Source: Eledone cirrhosa
Taxonomy: Eukaryota > Mollusca > Cephalopoda > Octopoda > Eledonidae
DNA: 64,000 bases
Assembly (NCBI GenBank): GCA_964016885.1
Contig: OZ024743.1
Location: forward strand, 162,610,992-162,674,991
Reading direction: 5' to 3'
Shown here in pieces: positions 13,711 through 28,400 of this stretch (positions are counted from its first letter, which is position 1; the number at the start of each line of letters is the position of its first letter). Position numbers and translations under genes: made by a program. A model generated the notes under the pieces. That model saw only the letters and a list, made by a program, of their open reading frames with translations. It did not search any database and was not told where the DNA came from.

Positions 13711-16700
13711 GCATCTTGTCCAACTCTTTAGCAATCCAGCCAAACCACTGCATCGGGACTGGTACTTATCAAAAGGATGAAAAGCAAAGTTGATCTTGGC
13801 AGGATTCAAACTGAGAATACAAAGAGCCAGAACAAATACTGATATAGTTAATCTGATACTGTAACAACTCTGCCAATCCACCATCTTTACATTAGTAATA
13901 ATATTGATTATAATATTAATGTTGCTAATGATTTGTGGTAAAATGTGAATAATAGTTAGAAAATGGATCAAGAAGAAACAAAATAAAAGGTTAACTCACT
14001 TGTTATTGACAGCAATGACAAATATAAGAGCTGGCAACTCAACAATTCCCGACAAGAAAAGGTTGATGTAACGGTCTCCATAAAGACTCTTGGTATTAAA
14101 GAGTAATCCATAGTACACACTACAACACACAAACCAGCCAAACATTAGGATTAAAGTGAATTTACACTTTTCAACGGAGTTAAAGAGATGCCAGTAAGAA
14201 TATGTTTTGTGTTCTTTTTTCACATTCTTTATATCTGTAACGTGTTCATTAGTATCATCTTCCTGTAAACAGAAATATATATATATATATTTTTTTATAC
14301 ATTATAATAAATACAAAAACCAAAATCCAGGGAGGATTTGATAAGGGTTGTATATATATAAACCCATAGAGCAAATATTTATTATTAGCACAGATTAAAT
14401 GTTTAAGCAAATAATTTCTGCTTTCACCCTACAGCGGGATCCTCTGAAACTGAGAAATATCAATCCATGGATACAGAAATAAATATTTTTAAAAAATGAT
14501 GACCAAATATTGCCTATTGAAAATAGAAAGACATAATGGTAACGTATAAAGACATTCTCTTGAGATACGGTGAAATATATGCAAGGAGAATTACGTCATT
14601 AAGTGAAGCGTGAAGAACGAATTCTTGCTTTGAAAAGATCAGGAGACTAATGTTCTTTTTAGAATAGCCAAATATTTTCCAGATACCATATATGGAAAAC
14701 GATATTAATAGAAGTAATATGATTAAACATAAAAATACTGAGCTGTGTGAGCACACAGATCACAAAAACAAGATGTTGTAGGACAGAACAAAAGAGAGAC
14801 ACAAAATAACAAATTAGTGACTGAGGAGGTCACAGAATGTGTGACAATAAAAAAAAAATGAACAACCATCCTGTTATCAAACTAAGCAACTGGAAGTTTA
14901 TAATAAATTTAAGTGAAAACCAGCAGGTGTGTGTTTTTATTGGCAGCATGACCCTCCAAACAATATATATATAAAGTAAATATAAAATTTGATTGTTCTT
15001 AACTACAACATCATGATGTATATCATCTGCATATTGTCCGTACTAACCGTTGGGATATAATGTGGGGCTGTAATATAAGAATGTTTTATACATTTTATGT
15101 TCACAAGTCGAAATTGTCTCAGATTTTTTATCTAAAATACATTTCTTGGCGTAAAGAATTTCCAGGGCTTCAGCAGCACAAAGATCACAAGGTATTTTAT
15201 TAGTTATAGGATTTAGCTTTAATTAAGATTTCCTAGTGTAACCTAAACTGGATGTTATTGTCTTTTAAACTCCAGAAATAGACAGAAAGTGAAGTCATAT
15301 TCCTTCTTAAAGGCTTTTGAAATGAATGAGAGTGCATGTACAAATGCTGCATGAATCTATTGGCTGTTAAACCTACGTCTGCCTTACTAGTAGTTGGTGT
15401 GTTAACCTTAAATTTATAAACTATATTGCTTGATAGGCATTTCCCAGCTGGAGGATAGTAGTCCCTATTAATACAATTGCAGATAGAACCTTGCACATAA
15501 CATTACTGCATCCAACTTAGCTAAATTACCTAGCTGTAGTAATATAAGCAATTGTGAATCTCTTTAAAGAAAATGGAGGTTAAACAATGGTGATGATGAT
15601 GATGAAATGTTTATAATAGTGTGTAGAATAATATATTAATATATTAATATAGTCGAATTGTCAGAAGTAATAAAACACTGTTTATCACTTGGCTAAAAAG
15701 ATATAATAATAATATATATAGAGAAAAAGGGACAAAGAGTGAGAGAGTCATGGAGAAAATGAAGGATTTTTTTTTTATTTTCTTTACATCAATACTGTGT
15801 GAGTGAAATGGTCTATTTGTAGAAGTAGCAGGGATCAACAAATCATTTGGTAACCTTCCTACTGAATATGAAGTCAGGAAGGCCACAAGTGCTCTATCCA
15901 ATGACAAGATATCTGGATCTGGTGCCATTCTGGTGGAGATCTACAAAATTAGCTTGCACTACCTGTGCAAAATGCTGCATGTTTATTGGCAAGACAAGGT
16001 CCCAGACACCAAAGTTCTCAGTTAGGCAGTGTTGCCCAGTATCCACAATCCTATGCAATGATCTAGTCACATATTGCCAGATGATAAACAACTTTCAAAA
16101 TGTCTTTTCAACAGTTGGTAAAGGATAAGCAATAAAGGCAGAAACCTTTTAAAGGAAGAAATAGCACAAACAATACAAAGATACTCTCAAGACTTCTCTA
16201 AAAGACTTCAACATTAATCTAGCGTCACAGAAGAGCCTTGTGACTGAGAGATCCACTTGGCACAGTCTAACAACGAAAGTTGACATAGCATCAAAACAGA
16301 CCAGGAGCAGACAGACTGAGTAGAATAGGAAGCTGAGATAGTCCAGAGTCACTGGCACATTAACAAAAGAAAAAGACTTGTTAGCTACTCCTGGACATAT
16401 CCATGGGACCTCCTGATCATCATTCATATCGATAGAACATGTATTTATTGACAGAGTTGTTTTTCCACCACTCAACAGTGAAATAAGGTATGGAAACAGA
16501 ATTTCTTCACTCTGGCAAACTGGAGTAAGCAGATTTCAAATCTTTGTTAAAGAGTGCAAGGGTGCGTAAATAGTATAGTTGTTAATAAAGACCTGAACTT
16601 CTCACCATAACCATATAGTAATCCAGCACTTTAACAGTTTCACAACCATTCTATCTATTGGGAATATACCCACGTCGTGACAATCCTCTACTACAGGACA

Positions 16701-19245
16701 GCCTTAATGAAATGGAGAAGCAAGTTTACCTGAGTAAATAATTCAAGTTTAGTAAAGTCTGGAAAAGGCTTTTTATTAACACGTGCCATATCTGTTACAA
16801 TTTTCCTCATTTCTTCGTGTTTTCCTTGAGTTAGAAGCCAACGAGGACTTTCAGCTACAAACCTGGAAAATATTGCAATTGGTGGAGATAAAGTATGTGG
16901 AAGTAAGTACATAGTCTTTAGAAGAGAGTAGTTGGAAGAATGACAGGAGGAGTACTCTGGGTAACTAATAACAAAAGTACTTGAGGGAGAGCAGAGAGAG
17001 TGTTTGGAAGAATGTCTGACATGGCACATAGGGTAGTTCTTGGGGAATGTACTTGTGTATTGGGTGTAAATGATATAATGTATAAAGCATACACTAACAA
17101 ACAAATACATTTATATAAATGAGAATAAAGATTTACTTTTGATATCTTTATTCCTATGGCTAGTCATTATTTGTTGGTAGATTTAGTTATTTATTGTATT
17201 CTGGAAAAATGTTGTCATAATGGTGAATCCTATATATGGTTATCATTATAGAATGCACATTACTCTAATTTTTCAATAAAGGTATTTTTCTTTTGAAAGA
17301 AAAAAAAAGAACAAAAATGGAAAACTCCAAATTTTGAGGAATACTTTTGGTGGAATCATATTCTGCAATGTTTAAAACAACTGATGCAGATAACATTTTT
17401 GAAAAGAAAAGGCAAAAATAGAAAGGTTACACTGTAGTAAAGTGGTTAGTGTTAGGGCTTGTCACTGTAGAAAGCCATGCCAAAATGGAAAATGTGTCAA
17501 ATGACATACTAATAATGCTTTCTGCAACACCAACAATTTTAGTGGGAGGGAAAAGTCAATTAAATTAACACCGGTATGTTATTGGTACTTTATTTTTATC
17601 AATCATGTAAGGACGAAAAGTAAAGCTAACCTCGGCAGGATTTGAATTCAGAACATAAAGGGCCATAACTATATGCTGTGAAGCATGGAGTCTAAAGCTC
17701 TACCAACACTACCAATTCACTGCTCTTAAAAAGATGACATATTAATAATAGAAAGACAATACTGCCTGAATATTATATGTATCTGTGTGTGTGTATGTGC
17801 TTGTATATACACGCACACACATATAAGAGAGAGAGAGAAAGTGGAATTGGAAATAGCACGGAAAATATATTTAAAGGATCTGTTTTTCTTTTTTTCTTCT
17901 TTGATCCGTCAAAGTGACATTATTGGAAAAATAGGAAGAACAATTTTTTAAAAAAAAGGAGTTTTATAATGTATATAAAATATAACCGGTTTCGATGTAT
18001 CGATGTAATCCATCTTATCAAATGTGGAATATTACAATTAAAAAGAATTAAAAATTAAGTGTTGAAGAAGGTCTGTTCATCTTTCTTGTTGAGAAGACTG
18101 GGTCTAAAATGGAACCTTATATATATAGAGAGAAGGTTGTCATAGTAGTAGTAGTACTAGTAGTAGTAGTATTTGTTGTTGTTGTTGTTGTTGTTGTTGT
18201 AGTGGTGGTCTTTTTACAGAACAATATTATTTTTAGGGAGAGGAAACTTTTCTATATATATGTGTGTTTATCTCAATTGTGTTAAAGGACTGATCAAGAG
18301 TTCAGATGGGGGTGGCAAAGAGGGGAAAGTCCTCTAACACAATTGAGATACACACATATATACAGAAGAATTTCCTCTCCCTAAAAATAATTTTGTTCTG
18401 TGAAAAGACACAACTACCACCACCACTACTACTACTATGACTACTAATTTTTAATTTTTAATTCTTAATTCTTTTTAATTGTAATATTCAACATTTGATA
18501 AGATGGATTACACCGATACATCAAAACTGGTTATATTTTATATATTTTATATACATTATAAAACTCCTTTTTTTTTTAAATTGTTCCTTTCATTTTTTCA
18601 ATAATGTCACTTTGACGGATCAAAGAAGAAAAAAAGAAAAACAGATCCTTTAAATATATTTTCCGTGCTATTTCCAATTCCACTTTTTCTCTATAACCTC
18701 TGTTTTCTATAGAACCTTACTCCCTTTTAAAATATATATATATATATATAGACAGTCGATCGACTTTCGTTAAATCGGACCGAAGAAACAATATATCCAT
18801 TGGTCTTTATAATTGCTAATACTATCTATCGGTCGCAACTCCAGGTAGAAGGAGCAACGTGAAATAAAGTGTCTTGCTCAAGGACATAACACATCGCCCG
18901 GCCCGGGAATAGAACTCACAACTCACAATTGTGAATCTAATTCTGTAACCACTCAACCACGCGCCTATATATATATAAAAGAAGAAATTAAAAGATGGTT
19001 AAAGAAGTTCCATATATTTTATTATGCGCATTTTGAAAACAACATCATCCTGGGACAAAAATTGTGTTCTCATCAGATAAAATAAGGTAACATGATATGA
19101 GGCCTAAATCCACTTGTCAACAAAACCTACATATGACAGAAAATATAATAGTAAGAAAAAGATAGGAAAATAGAAAAAAAGAAAAGAAGGAGAAAAAGGA
19201 AAAATAAAGTGAGGAGAGGAAAAAAGAAAAAAGAAAAAAGAAGGA

Positions 19246-19313
<68 letters not shown>

Positions 19314-22104
19314 TTGATCAGGAATGCTGTCAAAATGAAAACAACTGTAGATAACGGTTAAAAAGTAAATTGATGAGGTGTATGTGCGAATATTATAGAT
19401 GGTATTCAAATATTAGAGGTCTAAAATATAGAAACTGGGTATATTATTTTATATTGGGTTTAAATACTAAAACTTGGATTAAGAAGTGTAAAAATGTATT
19501 AATAAAATAAAATTAAATTAAATTAAAATAAGTATAAAAAAAGATTTTTATATAAAATAAATAAAAATAAAATAAAAAAATAAAAATAGTCTATCTATGT
19601 CAAAATTAAAAATTTCTGTTAAAAATCTATATATGTGGGGTATACTATTTAATTATTATTTAATATCAACAAGTAAATAAAGGAAATTGCTAGAATGATT
19701 TATAAACGTAGAAAAAACATATGACGTCATAGTTTGTTTACAAAATCTACGAAGATTTGAGCGAAAATTTAAGGCTATCGAAAAAAGGTCAAAGGCTTAA
19801 AATATGCTGAGAAAACTAAATTAATACATTGTAGAATATAATGAAATATGTGTAAAAAAATATATTAAAAAATATATATAAATGTAAAAAGAATATATAT
19901 GTAAAAAATATGTGTAAAAAAAAATTAACCGTTATTCGTGGAAAAAGTTATAAGACATTAGCTATATACTTTGTGAAAGGTCTTGAAGGATTTATGATTA
20001 CAAAGACCGAATAAATCTGATTCTATTAATAAATCTTGATTCTATTAATAGAGATTATATGAGATAATAACCAAACTCGGTATTGAGAAAAAAACAGAAC
20101 CCTTCTTCCCAAGAATCCCGAGGATTAATCTGAAGGATCATAAAAGAAATTTTCGAACTGACTTGCCTGTAAGACTAATTGCCCCTTCTAAATCTGACCT
20201 AGGGGTTGTTAGTAAATCCATCTTGGATAGAATTATCCCACAGGTTAGGTTTAAATCTCACCTAAATTTATGGTTGGGTTCAACCGATGTAATAGATTTA
20301 AAGTTAACGTAATTTAAGTTCTCATTATCCTTATGATATGGGTAATATAGGCCGGTATCTAGATTAAGGGATATATCCAGGAAATTTGCTAATTTATCAT
20401 TATTCTCGAATTCAATTTTTAAGTTAAGATGCTTAAATAGATTGCGTATATTTTTCTTAATAATATTAAAGTTTACTTTGTTACAATTAGAGACAGTAAA
20501 AAGAGCATCATCACGATAAATTCCACCGCGAAGTTGAGGAATTTTCCGATTTAAAGAGTTCAAGATGAAAATTCCACCCAAGTCGGTCAGTTGAGCTAAA
20601 ACCGACGAACCCATGGTGATGTCGAAATTGTTGGAAGTATCCGCTCTTGTCCAATATTCATGGTTAAATTCCAATATTCATTGTTAAATTGCGGTGAGAA
20701 AGATTAATTTCTTCACTAGTGATGTCCGTGTATTTTAACGCATATGAGAGAGCCTTGTTTAGGAGTGAAGGAGAAATAGAAGAGTTATAGCTAGCAATGT
20801 CTAATTGAATAAATTTTAGTTTGTTTTTATTAATTAGGTCATTGAACCAGTCTATTACATCGGATGAACACAACCATAAATTTAGTTGAGATTTAAACCT
20901 AACCTGTGGGATAATTCTATCCAAGATGGATTTACTAACAACCCCTAGGTCAGATTTAGAAGGGGCAATTAGTCTTACAGGCAAGTCAGTTCGAAAATTT
21001 CTTTTATGATCCTTCAGATTAATCCTCGGGATTCTTGGGAAGAAGGGTTCTGTTTTTTTCTCAATACCGAGTTTGGTTATTATCTCTATTAATAGAATCA
21101 AGATTTATTAATAGAATCAGATTTATTTGGTCTTTGTAATCATAAATCCTTCAAGACCTTTCACAAAGTATATAGCTAATGTCCTATAACTTTTTCCACG
21201 AATAACGGTTAATTTTTTTTTACACATATTTTTTTTTCATATATATTCTTTTTACATATATATCTATCCGGGAACTTCCAACAGAAATGGTCGCATTCTT
21301 TAAGGGTATGTCAACATTTATTTATAAAACTGATCTATATTATATTTTATATGATGAAAGCGCACCATAATTTGACTTGGTGTCCTTGAAATATGTATAA
21401 TGAAATAAATATGGTTTTATAAATATAGTTTCCATTTGTTAATATATCGTATTTTTACTCCAATAATTTGTTGAGTGCTTTATATCAGTAATAAAAATAT
21501 TTGCTTGTTGTATCCAAACAAATTAAATATAACTTCTACATATATTTTTTTATATATTTTTTTACACATATTTCATTATATTCTACAATGTATTAATTTA
21601 GTTTTCTCAGTATATTTTAAGCCTTTGACCTTTTTTCGATAGCCTTAAATTTTCGCTCAAACCTTCGTAGATTTTGTAAACAAACTATGACGTCATATGT
21701 TTTTTCTACGTTTATAAATCATTCTAGCAATTTCCTTTATTTACTTGTTGATATTAAATAATAATTAAATAGTATACCCCACATATATAGATTTTTAACA
21801 GAATTTTTTTAATTTTGACATAGATAGACTATTTTTATTTTTTTATTTTATTTTTATTTATTTTATATAAAAATCTTTTATTATACTTATTTTAATTTTA
21901 TTTTATTTTATTTTATTAATACATTTTTACACTTCTTAATCCAAGTTTTAGTATTTAAACCCAATATAAAATAATATACCCAGTTTCTATATTTTAGACC
22001 TCTAATATTTGAATACCATCTATAATATTCGCACATACACCTCATCAATTTACTTTTTAACCGTTATCTACAGCTGTTTTCATGTTGACAGCATTCCTGA
22101 TCAA

Positions 22105-22175
<71 letters not shown>

Positions 22176-22693
22176 TTCTCTCTCTTCCTTCTTTTTTCTT
22201 TTTTCCTCTCCTCACTTTATTTTTCCTTTTTCTCCTTCTTTTCTTTTTTTCTATTTTCCTATCTTTTTCTTACTATTATATTGTCTGTCATATGTAGGTT
22301 TTGTACTTTCCTGTTGACAAGTGGATTTAGGCCTCATATCATGTTACCTTATTTTATCTGATGAGAACACAATTTTTGTCCCAGGATGATGTTGTTTTCA
22401 AAATGCACATAATAAAATATATGGAACTTCTTTAACCATCTTTTAATTTCTTTTTTAATATATACTCCAGTTCTACCAACTGTTGAGTGCTACTTATCTG
22501 ATATATGTTCTACAATATTACTCACTTTCTACATATATATATATATAAAGAATTAGTATATCTAGTAACATATATATACACAGATATATATAAAGAATTA
22601 GTATATCTAGTAACATATATATACACAGATGCATACTTAGTTGGGAGTGAAATTTTAGTAAGCAAGTTAATTTTATAATTTTCTTATTTTACG

Positions 22694-22784
<91 letters not shown>

Positions 22785-25384
22785 TAATGCGTTGGTGTAT
22801 CTCAAGCAACATATTTGTATGTATAGTGGGTTGTGTATTTTTTTTTTTTTTTTTGTAATGTATGCAGTTCAGGGAAAGGTAAAAGAAGAGTAAGCAATAG
22901 AGAGCTGAGAGGGAGAGGCTAGAATATTATAAAATACAATAAGCAAGAAAAACTTATTTAAAAACAGTATATGTTTTGTGTGTTATTGTTCATTTAAGTG
23001 AAGGTAGAGGTGTAGAAAGATGAGTGTGTGAAAGTTAATGTTAGGATTAGTGTTAGTATAATTACTGTGAACAGTCACGTGCATACAGTCTATGAGCCTT
23101 GTTGCTGTATTAGTATGGGTCACTTGATAGTGAGCATTTTTGGATTATAATCCTTAATCCGACTAGATTATTCCTCGTTTGGCAAATCCATTACTCATCA
23201 GAGTATGTATATAGATGTTTTCACGAGTCCAAATCACTCTGACGGTTTAGGGTAGGTACCCACTTCCTAATAAAATGAGCCTCCATTATTCTGAGGTCAA
23301 CCATATCTTTTTGCTCCGTAAGTATGTTTGTGGTTATGCTCCTTCCACATATTTCTTTGTATTGAAACATTGTGCTCAGAGGTGTTGCTTTTTGAAAATG
23401 TTATGAAATTAACATTTTGTGGAACTGATATTGTTTGCTCTGAACACACAGTTCAACTCATACACCACATGGTCTCTGAGGCATATTGGTTTTGTATTGT
23501 TGTTGTTGTTAATTCCTGTGGTAGTGTATTCTCTGACAGGGCATCTCTGAGGCAGTAAACGACTTCTTCTTCGGTGCTCTGTGTCAGGTGTTGTCTGAAT
23601 GTCCTTCCATGCGTTGTTACTTGCACTGGGAAGCTGATCTTCTGATACAGTTTCTAAGGCAGTTCTCTGTCTGTTCTCCTTGGAATGGCAGATCAATGTA
23701 GACCCAAGTTTTATCTTTGTTTTCTGGTTTCTTTCTCTCCTTTTCTTTCTTCTTGTTGGTGTTGTTGTGTCTTTTGTCGTTATTGTTGGTCTGCGACTGG
23801 TTGTAGTTGCTATTAGGACAAAGGGTAGTCGTTGGTGTTGTCGTGTGGTGTCTGTCACTGTGTTTGTGTTCTCCTCTTATACTCTTGATGTTTCTTACAA
23901 AGCATTCCCCATAACCTCTCTTTAACAGCAGTTTCCGAAAGTTGTTTAGCACAGAAAGGCCAAGATCAGGTTCTATGAGAAAGAAGCCAAGAGGGATGTC
24001 TTTCTCCACCCAGATTCAGCATATCCACAAAGCCTAAAACATCACATGGCCAGGAATAAATTATATATTGCACAGACTATACACCAATAGAAGAAACACA
24101 ATGGGTGTATGCTTTAATTGTTCCTGTTCATCTGACTAAACTATAAAACAATCTCTACATCACAGATGAGTGGTTATATCCTGTTGTAAACTTATATGTA
24201 AAAAGAATTGCTCCAACAAATAAATAATCTTGCCCATGCAAATATAGAAAAATGAATGTAAAATAGTGAAAATGAATCAATATGATTGATGCATGATATT
24301 CAGAAAAAAATCAAGATGAGTTAGGGAACACAGTAGCAAAAAAGAGACATTTTTCTAGAAAGATATAGCTCCTACTTACCACCATGTAAGAAGAAATGGA
24401 AAACCACAACATGCTGATGAAATTGTTAAAATACGCCAATCCCGAATAAAATATGCCCAGAGTGAGGTCAGACATATGCCTATTGCCCAAAATCCAACAC
24501 ACCCAACAATGGTTCGCCATTTTGGAACAATGAACTCCATAGGTAAAATAAAGTTGCTTATCATTACACCTGTGGAAATTATAAAATTTTAAAGAAAATT
24601 ACCATTATTCGCAAGATTATAATTCTCATCTTTTGAAATGAACTATTTAAAAATATTTACATCTCAAAAATTTAGATTATTTAGATTATCAACATTATTG
24701 ACATTGATTTTGTTTTAAATTCCTTTGAACAGTTATGAACATACATGTGTGTGTGTGGGTGCATGTGTATATATATATGTATAAACTAGCAGGTAGATCC
24801 CATAATGCATAAGGTCGCTTGGACACCACAGTCTCCATAATATGTCTAGGGATTTTCAGAGTTGTTCTTGTCAATTATCTCCAAGTTAGCTTGGATCCAG
24901 CAGTTATATTATCAAAGTTGTTCCAGTAGTGACCGTCCCCTCTTATATTCCGACATAGTGTATTTAGAATTACACTATCCAATATATCCTTTTATTAAGG
25001 TGTGATAGGAGATAAATTTGGCTGATATATCTAGCAAGTCAAATGACCATTTCAAGGCTCCCTTATTGATGTGTGTATATATAAAATAGTTTAGATGATT
25101 TAATAACACAACCATAAAAAAGCAAAGAATAATTCAAAACTCAAATGTGATTTTATAGTCCACAGTGAGATAAGTAAAAGACAATTCAGAGTTTAATCCA
25201 TCACTAAATTTCCAGTCACAGTAGTTTTACAATATCACACAGTATATATAAGATGAATTAAAATAACCAGGATTAAATTATTTAATTGGTTTACAAACGT
25301 TTTTATCAACACAGTAAGAAAAATCATATTAATAGAAACGTTTGTAAATCAATAAAATAATTTAATGTAATTTAATCCTGCTTG

Positions 25385-25416
<32 letters not shown>

Positions 25417-28400
25417 CTAGCTGGCCCGTCCGGCTGGTGTCCAGCTACCATTGGCGTGTTCTACGGCATCCAGATATATATGTTTAGCTGACATACCTAG
25501 CTTTGCTTGGATAAACAGATGATAAGCCGTCTGTGTTGTATAGTATTGCTGTTGAAAATATATAGTATAGTATTACTGTTGAAAATATATAGTATAGTAT
25601 TACTGTTGAAAATATATAGTATAGTATTACTGTTGAAAATTTATAGTATAGTATAGTATTACTGTTGAAAATATATAGTATAGTATTACTGTTGAAAATT
25701 TATAGTATAGTATAGTATTACTGTTGAAAATATATAGTATAGTACAGTATTACTGTTGAAAATTTATAGTATAGTATTACTGTTGAAAATATATAGTATA
25801 GTATTACTGTTGAAAATATATAGTATAGTACAGTATTACTGTTGAAAATATATAGTACAGTATTACTGTTGAAAATATATAGTATAATATTACTGTTAAA
25901 AACATATAGTACAGTATTACTGTTGAAAATATATAGTATAATATTACTGTTGAAAACATATAGTGTAGTATAGTATTACTTTTGAAAATATATAGTATAG
26001 TACAGTATTACTGTCGAAAATATATAGTATAGTATTACTGTTGAAAATATATAGTACAGTATTACTGTTAAAAATATATAGTATAGTATTACTGTTGAAA
26101 GTATAGTATTACTGTTGAAAATATATAGTACAGTATTACTGTTGAAAACATGTAGTATAGTATTACTGTTGAAAATATATAGTACAGTATTACTGTTGAA
26201 AATATATAGTATAGTATTACTGTTGAAAATATATAGTACAGTATTACTGTTGAAAATATATAGTATAGTATTACCGTTAAAAATATATAGTATAGTATTA
26301 CTGTTGAAAATATATAGTATAATATTACTGTTGAAAACATATAGTATAATATTACTGTTGAAAATATATAGTATAGTATGACTGTTGAATACATATAGTA
26401 TAATATTGTTTCTACTTTTGGCACAAGGCCAGTAATTACCCAGTGCATTACTGGTAGTTTATTTTATCGACCCCGTAAGGATGAAAGGCAAAGTTAACCT
26501 CGGCGGGATTTGAACTCAGAATGGCAAGGGCCGTAACTATGCGTCAAAGCATGGCGTCCGACTCTCTACCGATACTGCCAATCCCCCCTTCGTATAATAT
26601 TACTGTTGAAAATATGTACACGAATATATAATTATCATCATCAGCATCATCATCGTTTAACGTCCATCTTCCAGACTAGCATGGGTTAGACGGGATTTCC
26701 CAATTTGAGGTAAGGTTGGTCGGGTGACCGTGTCTCGCTCGTATAGGACTATCTGGATGCCCTTCCTAACACCAACCACATTTACAGTGTGGACTGGGAA
26801 CTTTTTACCGTGTTACCTATATGGCCACATTACAGTGTGGACTGTGTTTTTTTTTGTTGTGACACCTACACGATCTCGATCTCGATCTCATTATCTCATT
26901 AATTATATATATATATAATTAATTAAAAGTTGGTTAGAAGCGAAGTCAATGCAGACAAGCAGACATACAGACAGATATTATAAGGACACAACGTTATAGT
27001 TATGTATCTATCTAAAAAGACAGAGTAAGAAAGAGAAAGGAATGTTGTATTATATATATTATCTATATATATAAAACAGAGGATGTCTGTCTGTGTGTCT
27101 GTTTCCCTAAAACTCGAGAAGTACCCAACCGTTTTTTTTCAAACTTTACACATGTAACCCGTATGGCCCCGGAAGTGTTTTGAGCAAATCAAATTATTCT
27201 GACCTAGGGATCGAATTAGTGAAGTGGCCAATGTCTGTACATAATGAGGGAGTGAGAGCGGAGAGAAAGAAACGGAGAGGCGAAGTGAAGAAGTGGATCT
27301 CTACTCCTTCTCCCCATTCGTCACAGCGTTTTTCGATAGAGGGGAGAAATGTGAACGAGTTACAGAGAGAAAGAGTAAGAGTGAAAGAAACAGACAGACT
27401 AAAAGAGGGGGATAGCAGGAGAGAGAGAGAGAGAGTGACAGACGCCGTCTTTTGAGAGTTGTATGCATCAAAGATACATGACAGTGGAATAACTATTGCG
27501 TGTGTGTGTATGTGCGTGTGTACGTGCGCGCGTGAGTTTGTGTGCGTTTGCATGCGTGAGTGTGTATGTGTGATTGAGTGATTATAAACTCTCTCACATG
27601 GTCTGATGGAATTAACCCTTTAGCATTTACATTACTCTATATATACTATATTATTTTCATGGTAAAGGCTTTATCTCACATAATATAAAAATCTCAGATT
27701 TAATATTATTTATTTTGAGAACGATACCTTAACCCTTTAGTATTAATATGAGTGAGTTATAAAGAGAAAGAGGAGTGAGAGTGAAAGAAACAGACAGACT
27801 AAAAGAGGGGGATAGCGGGAGAGAGAGACGCTGAAAGAGGGGAAGGAAAGCTATATGTCTTGCTGTCTGCATTACAATACATATATATACACACACACTG
27901 ATCGCGTCATAATGACGTAATGCAGACAGCCAGACATACAGACAGATATTATAAGGGCGCAACGTTATATCTATGTATCTATCTAAAAAGAAAGACTAAG
28001 AATTATAGAGAGAGATCGCTAAATCGCCTAATGCGGTCCCTAGGGCATTGAAAATTTGAAATATTTTTTGCTCAAAACACTCACAGGACCATAAGTATTA
28101 CATGTATAAAGTTTGAAAACAATCGGTTGGGTGGTTCTCAAGTTTTAGTGAGCTGACAGACATTCTCTGTTTTAGATATATAGATATATATATAATTATA
28201 TATTCGTGTACAGATATTTTTGCATACACAATAACAAAATATAAATAAACATATTTATTTCACGAGGCTCAATAAGGATAAATATATATTAAATATATAA
28301 GAACGTCTAGAGCAAATCCCGAGTAATGCCGGGCCATTCTGCTAGTATTTTTATATATAAAACTGGATGTCTGTCTGTGTGTGTGTGAGTTTGAATTCCT

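Larger units (their letters stand above)
18978..22457. mobile_element. 3.5-kb inverted repeat made of a Penelope-like element, two converging copies
   Basis: The left arm 18978-20296 and right arm 20851-22457 are near-perfect complements (outer gaagaaattaaaagatggtt with aaccatcttttaatttcttt; inner accgatgtaataga with tctattacatcgg), around a 554-base spacer. Both arms begin outside with the same end sequence, carry (GA)n or (CT)n at the same place, and read inward into the same RT start. The right arm has about 285 extra bases at 21262-21545. Only the minus-strand copy continues through the spacer into the YRDD motif; the plus-strand copy stops at the arm end. Confidence 0.88.

Noticed and set aside
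19104..19409. Small protein with a long poly-(LS) stretch, and its partner at 22009-22317
   Set aside because: Encoded by the (GA)n/(CT)n microsatellites in the arms of the inverted repeat; mirrored exactly in the other arm.
25417..25450. Helitron 3' end in complement (actagctggcccgtccggctgg)
   Set aside because: CTAG is present but the hairpin is poor and no matching 5' end was found.
26089..26448. Long open frames with repeated IYSTVLLLK-type peptides on both strands
   Set aside because: Produced by the 27-base minisatellite; the unit length is divisible by three, so frames remain open without selection.
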